Shown here: positions 6,591-8,523 of the stretch, piece by piece
Layout of the letters: each line of letters opens with the position of its first letter
Numbering within the stretch: position 1 is the first letter of the stretch
Assembly (NCBI GenBank): GCA_036558265.1
Contig: DATBFY010000168.1
Coordinates: forward strand, 1-8,523
Source: RYN-433 sp036558265
GTDB lineage: Bacteria; Planctomycetota; Phycisphaerae; Tepidisphaerales; Tepidisphaeraceae
Length of the DNA stretch: 8,523 nt
Direction: 5' to 3'
Translations under genes and position numbers: made by a program
The notes under the pieces: model-generated
Database searches by the model: none
Seen by the model: only the letters and a program-made list of their open reading frames with translations
Told to the model about the DNA's origin: nothing

Positions 6591-7198
6591 TCCTTGCCCT
6601 TCTTTTCGATTTGAGATTTGTATTTTTTCACGACGTCCGTCGGCCCCGTCTTGGACAACTGTCCATCCTCCCGCACCAGTGACCAGACAAAATCCTTCTT
6701 TTCCGTGCACTGCTTCATGTAGTCCTCATTGACAACGCGAGAGTAGTCATAAGTTTCGGACTTGCGGTCTAGGATGAAGATGGCGTTCGCCTCATCGTAA
6801 GGGGCAAGGATGGAAGCATAGACGTCTTTCTTGGAACTCGGAGCGAGAAACATCACGTACTTTTGCCCTTGTTCAGGCGAGAGCATCAGAGGACCGTTCA
6901 CGAGGTTGTCACCCGACTTTACGGCCAGCATGGCCACATCGATGCCGCCCTGCGGGTAATTCCCCTTGAGTAGCGCGTCCACTTTGGTAGTCACGCGAAG
7001 CCAATGAAACACTACGCCATGAAGGGTTGGATAGCTAAGAGTCGTCTCAACGCCAAGGGGGGTGACCGATGTTACCTCGCCGACAATGACTAAAGGAGCA
7101 TACTCGAACAGTTGCCCGACCGGCGGCTCGCGAACTGCCCGCGCCTGAGCAAACTGCGCGACTCCGAATACCAGCGAAATGATGAGGTGGGTCTTCAT
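6476..7198 (-). CDS. Secreted protein of unknown function
   Basis: A 240-residue protein starting at the ATG at 7198. The start is chosen because a clean signal peptide follows: MK, a hydrophobic core (about 5-17), and a likely cleavage after AQA (17-19). The open frame extends further upstream but would bury that signal. The mature part has a beta-rich region (about 33-118). Its pattern (APLVIVGEVTSV, then VDALLKGNYPQGGIDVAML, then GQKYVMFLAP) resembles secreted bacterial proteins with a VxGxV, LKG, Y-FL pattern; I cannot name the family. A lysine-rich, charged C-terminal half follows, ending in an A/P/E-rich tail. There are no catalytic motifs I recognise. GC content is visibly lower (45% and 53% in two 60-base lines counted) than in the halogenase (67% in one line). 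It is divergent from the 7366 membrane gene across repeat copy B. Confidence 0.8.
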   Translation of the reverse strand: MKTHLIISLVFGVAQFAQARAVREPPVGQLFEYAPLVIVGEVTSVTPLGVETTLSYPTLHGVVFHWLRVTTKVDALLKGNYPQGGIDVAMLAVKSGDNLVNGPLMLSPEQGQKYVMFLAPSSKKDVYASILAPYDEANAIFILDRKSETYDYSRVVNEDYMKQCTEKKDFVWSLVREDGQLSKTGPTDVVKKYKSQIEKKGKDYTIALEWKIRTNAEGWSVDVPKDAPEVKAAPEPNEGR

Positions 7199-7241
7199 AA
7201 CTCTATCAGCATAACGAATAGGACTGCGGAGTGCGCCGCCA

Positions 7242-7319
7242 ACGGTGTAGGCGGGGTTTGGCTTCCCGCGGGAGCGCACCAATGGGCCGGAAGTCCAACT
7301 TGGCTCCGCCGGATGGAGG
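7242..7319 (+). repeat. Dispersed intergenic repeat, copy B
   Basis: A 78-base element about 91% identical to copy A (71 of 78 by hand alignment), in the same orientation. Differences cluster in the interior of the TTGG (7258-7261)/CCAA (7279-7282) pairing, where this copy has a local GCTTCC/GGGAGC stem. CTCC and GGAG near the 3' end can also pair. It lies between the divergent secreted-protein gene and the 7366 membrane gene, and its frame is open into the latter. Confidence 0.85.
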
Positions 7320-7338
7320 CCCAAGAACGGTGTGGCGG

Positions 7339-7356
7339 TACAATGCCGCATGGCAT
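7339..7356 (+). promoter_or_regulatory. TACAAT with overlapping inverted repeat before the 7366 gene
   Basis: TACAAT at 7339-7344, 19 bases after the end of repeat copy B. It overlaps the inverted repeat ATGCC-GCAT-GGCAT (7343-7356), which ends 9 bases before the ATG at 7366. The layout parallels that at 5409-5426 after copy A (18-base spacing). No -35 box is visible. A 5-bp inverted repeat of fixed spacing is expected several times by chance in this window, so only the parallel placement makes it notable. Confidence 0.28.
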
Positions 7357-7365
7357 CGGATCGCT

Positions 7366-7794
7366 ATGCGGCCAATCGCGGCATTAATCTGCGCAACTCT
7401 GACGCTCGCTGCTGCCTTTCTTCCAATCTGGTTCAACTTTGCGGACGTCGGACTGGTCCCCGCATATCTCGGTTATGCCATGATGGTTACGGGCTTACGC
7501 CCGCTGTGGCGCTTGAAGCGATGGGGAATTTTCTGCGTGTTTCTTGGCTCAGTACTCCTGTTCGCAGACCTGGCTTACTATGTTGCCAGACTTGCGTATG
7601 TGATGTGGCAGCATCCCAATCAGATCCACTGGCTGGATGTCTATGACGTCTTGATCCTTCTCGCATTCGTATGTGATCTTTGCACGATGACTCTCCTCGC
7701 CCGACGCCTCAGGCCGCATCGCGACACTGCCGGATTCGACGTGATCCCACGGTCCGGTCAGACACGACCTGACGACCCCGAATTTCGTGTGTAA
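7366..7794 (+). CDS. Small four-helix membrane protein of unknown function
   Basis: A 142-residue protein from the ATG at 7366 with four predicted membrane helices (about 4-24, 29-47, 53-80 and 90-113) and a hydrophilic C-terminal tail (114-142). Positive residues (RLKR at 49-52, ARRLRPHR at 112-119) suggest that loop and the tail are cytoplasmic. No family is recognised. The frame is open further upstream, but that part is repeat copy B and hydrophilic, so the ATG directly before the first helix is chosen; no clear ribosome binding site precedes it. GC is near 50% (30 of 60 in one line), unlike the rho-halogenase block. The gene sits between inverted repeat copies B and C. Confidence 0.72.
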   Translation: MRPIAALICATLTLAAAFLPIWFNFADVGLVPAYLGYAMMVTGLRPLWRLKRWGIFCVFLGSVLLFADLAYYVARLAYVMWQHPNQIHWLDVYDVLILLAFVCDLCTMTLLARRLRPHRDTAGFDVIPRSGQTRPDDPEFRV

Positions 7795-7906
7795 TTCGCC
7801 GGATGCCATGCCCACGCGTGCCGCGACCGGCGCGCCGCTCGAATCCGGCGTCTCCGCGCGCCGGGGCTGCTTCGAAGTGACCGACACGATCCGTCACTCG
7901 CCTGTT

Positions 7907-7978
7907 CCTCCATCCGCTGAGCCAAGATCGAATTCCGGCCCATTGGGGTTTTCCACCCCAAACCCCGGCCTCCACCAT
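7907..7978 (-). repeat. Dispersed intergenic repeat, copy C (inverted)
   Basis: On the minus strand it shares GGTTTGG, CCAATGGGCCGGAATTC, CTTGGCTC and GCGGATGGAGG with copies A and B but is more diverged and about 6 bases shorter in the interior. Here the conserved TTGG/CCAA pairing extends to a perfect 7-bp stem, TTGGGGT/ACCCCAA, with a 5-base loop (plus-strand 7943-7961). It lies in the 275-base gap 7795-8069, which otherwise holds no gene I can support. Confidence 0.75.
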
Positions 7979-8069
7979 CCCGCGAAGCGCGCAGAGGTGC
8001 ACCCTCCCGGCGGGTCAAGACGAACCAACCGTCAATTCTCAACGGGCCTGCCCGTCGCAGTGTGTCAGG

Positions 8070-8405
8070 ATGCTGATACCATTTGGCGACCCAATGTCGA
8101 ATCGACATTTTCATTCGACCGCGATCACCGTTGGCGCCGTCTGCGGTGCGGTCGCGAACATTGTCGCCTTTGGGGTGACGGGTCTGACCGGCATCTTCGC
8201 CCCGCTTTTCCTCGTCAGCGGTCCTGCGGCCCTGGCTCTCCGCCGGCGGGAGCCCGGCAACATTGGCGTGGTGCTGCTGTTGGCTTGCTTGGTCTATGGC
8301 GGGTACGCCGGCCTGCTCGCGCGGTACGGCCGTCGCGCCCTGGTCTGGCTGATTGTGTTTCACGGGGTGGGTGCGAGCCTCGCCATCCTGCTGGTTGGCC
8401 CATAG
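8070..8405 (+). CDS. Small multi-pass membrane protein of unknown function
   Basis: A hydrophobic protein of 111 residues from the ATG at 8070, or 103 from the ATG at 8094, which opens more naturally as MSNRHFHST. It has about four membrane segments: near 17-37, 38-56, 65-85 and 89-109 in the longer numbering. Two short basic loops, ALRRRE (56-61) and ARYGRRA (84-90), lie between them. The long minus-strand frame covering the same bases is low-complexity and polar, as expected for a shadow. No family is recognised and neither start has a good ribosome binding site. A perfect 17-base palindrome overlaps the second ATG. The small size and lack of a neighbouring partner leave the role open. Confidence 0.65.
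   Translation: MLIPFGDPMSNRHFHSTAITVGAVCGAVANIVAFGVTGLTGIFAPLFLVSGPAALALRRREPGNIGVVLLLACLVYGGYAGLLARYGRRALVWLIVFHGVGASLAILLVGP
8093..8109. promoter_or_regulatory. 17-base perfect palindrome at the start of the 8070/8094 gene
   Basis: AATGTCGA-A-TCGACATT has 8-base arms around a single central base, and the ATG at 8094 lies in the left arm. For one fixed spacing, an 8-base-arm inverted repeat is expected about 0.13 times in 8.5 kb of random sequence. It could be an operator or a translation-blocking hairpin if 8094 is the start. If 8070 is the start it falls inside the coding sequence. Confidence 0.35.
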
Positions 8406-8454
8406 TCGAATCGCGGACGGCAGTCCGTAGGGGCCCCGAAGAGAACGTGAAAAC

Positions 8455-8523
8455 ATGCCGATCACTGCCATCGCGCCGTTCCCGGATCGTCGCGTGCAGG
8501 TCGTTGATCGAGACGCGGTTGAC
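8455..8523 (+). CDS. Start of an open frame cut by the window edge
   Basis: An ATG at 8455 opens 23 codons with no stop before the window ends; the product begins MPITAIAPFPDRRVQVVD. A weak purine-rich stretch (GAAGAGAAC) lies 5-15 bases upstream. The 49-base spacing after the previous gene and the same strand fit a real gene start. Too little is present to name a family. Confidence 0.4.
   Translation, partial: MPITAIAPFPDRRVQVVDRDAVD

Noticed and set aside
7797..7850. 8-base inverted repeat CGCCGGAT/ATCCGGCG with a 38-base loop after the 7366 gene
   Set aside because: With any loop up to about 50 bases allowed, several such pairs are expected by chance in this window; no T tract follows.
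8414..8427. Hairpin CGGAC-GGCA-GTCCG after the 8070 gene as a terminator
   Set aside because: Only 5 bp and not followed by T residues; likely chance in GC-rich sequence.
7758..8471. 237-codon minus-strand frame
   Set aside because: Polar low-complexity translation antisense to a typical membrane protein, and it runs through repeat copy C.
1..8523. CRISPR array, tRNA, rRNA, transposase or known defence system
   Set aside because: I looked for evenly spaced repeats with unique spacers, tRNA-like T-loop sequence, rRNA motifs and transposase or nuclease motifs and saw none; the dispersed repeats are too few and irregularly spaced for CRISPR.

Overview
This is a high-GC bacterial window. Gene content and style suggest a member of the Planctomycetota, possibly Phycisphaerae-like. 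The evidence is coaE followed by rho on the same strand, an orphan tryptophan-halogenase-family flavoprotein, mostly weak Shine-Dalgarno sites, and an intergenic A-rich heptad sequence of a kind I recall from planctomycete assemblies. The taxonomic call is inference; no rRNA or tRNA gene is present to settle it.

Positions 1-5016 are a conventional, densely coded block. On the minus strand, rho (134-1645) ends in a clear intrinsic terminator (73-101). It is preceded by a 403-base gap that carries a CTCG tetranucleotide run, and then by coaE (2049-2669). A family 2 glycosyltransferase (2737-3489, plus) is divergent from coaE. Its stop codon directly abuts the stop of a convergent flavin-dependent halogenase (3490-5016, minus). 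The halogenase has a strong GGAGG ribosome binding site, which lies in the arm of a potential hairpin.

Positions 5017-8523 look accessory. The genes are small and of unknown or poorly defined function: an ankyrin-repeat lipoprotein (5425-6159), a probable remnant of a membrane protein gene (6240-6590), a secreted protein (6476-7198, minus), two small multi-pass membrane proteins (7366-7794 and 8070-8405), and the start of another reading frame at the right edge. Three copies (A, B, C) of a roughly 75-base repeat punctuate this half. A and B are direct repeats about 91% identical; C is more diverged and inverted. An A-rich degenerate 7-base repeat sits beside copy A. The secreted-protein and first membrane-protein genes are near 50% GC by hand count of sample lines, against about 65% in the halogenase.

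I see no convincing multi-gene new system. The items most worth following are the repeat family, whose ATG lies in frame with the two genes downstream of it; the altered WxWxIP motif and lack of biosynthetic neighbours of the halogenase; and the inverted repeats that coincide with the starts of the small accessory genes.
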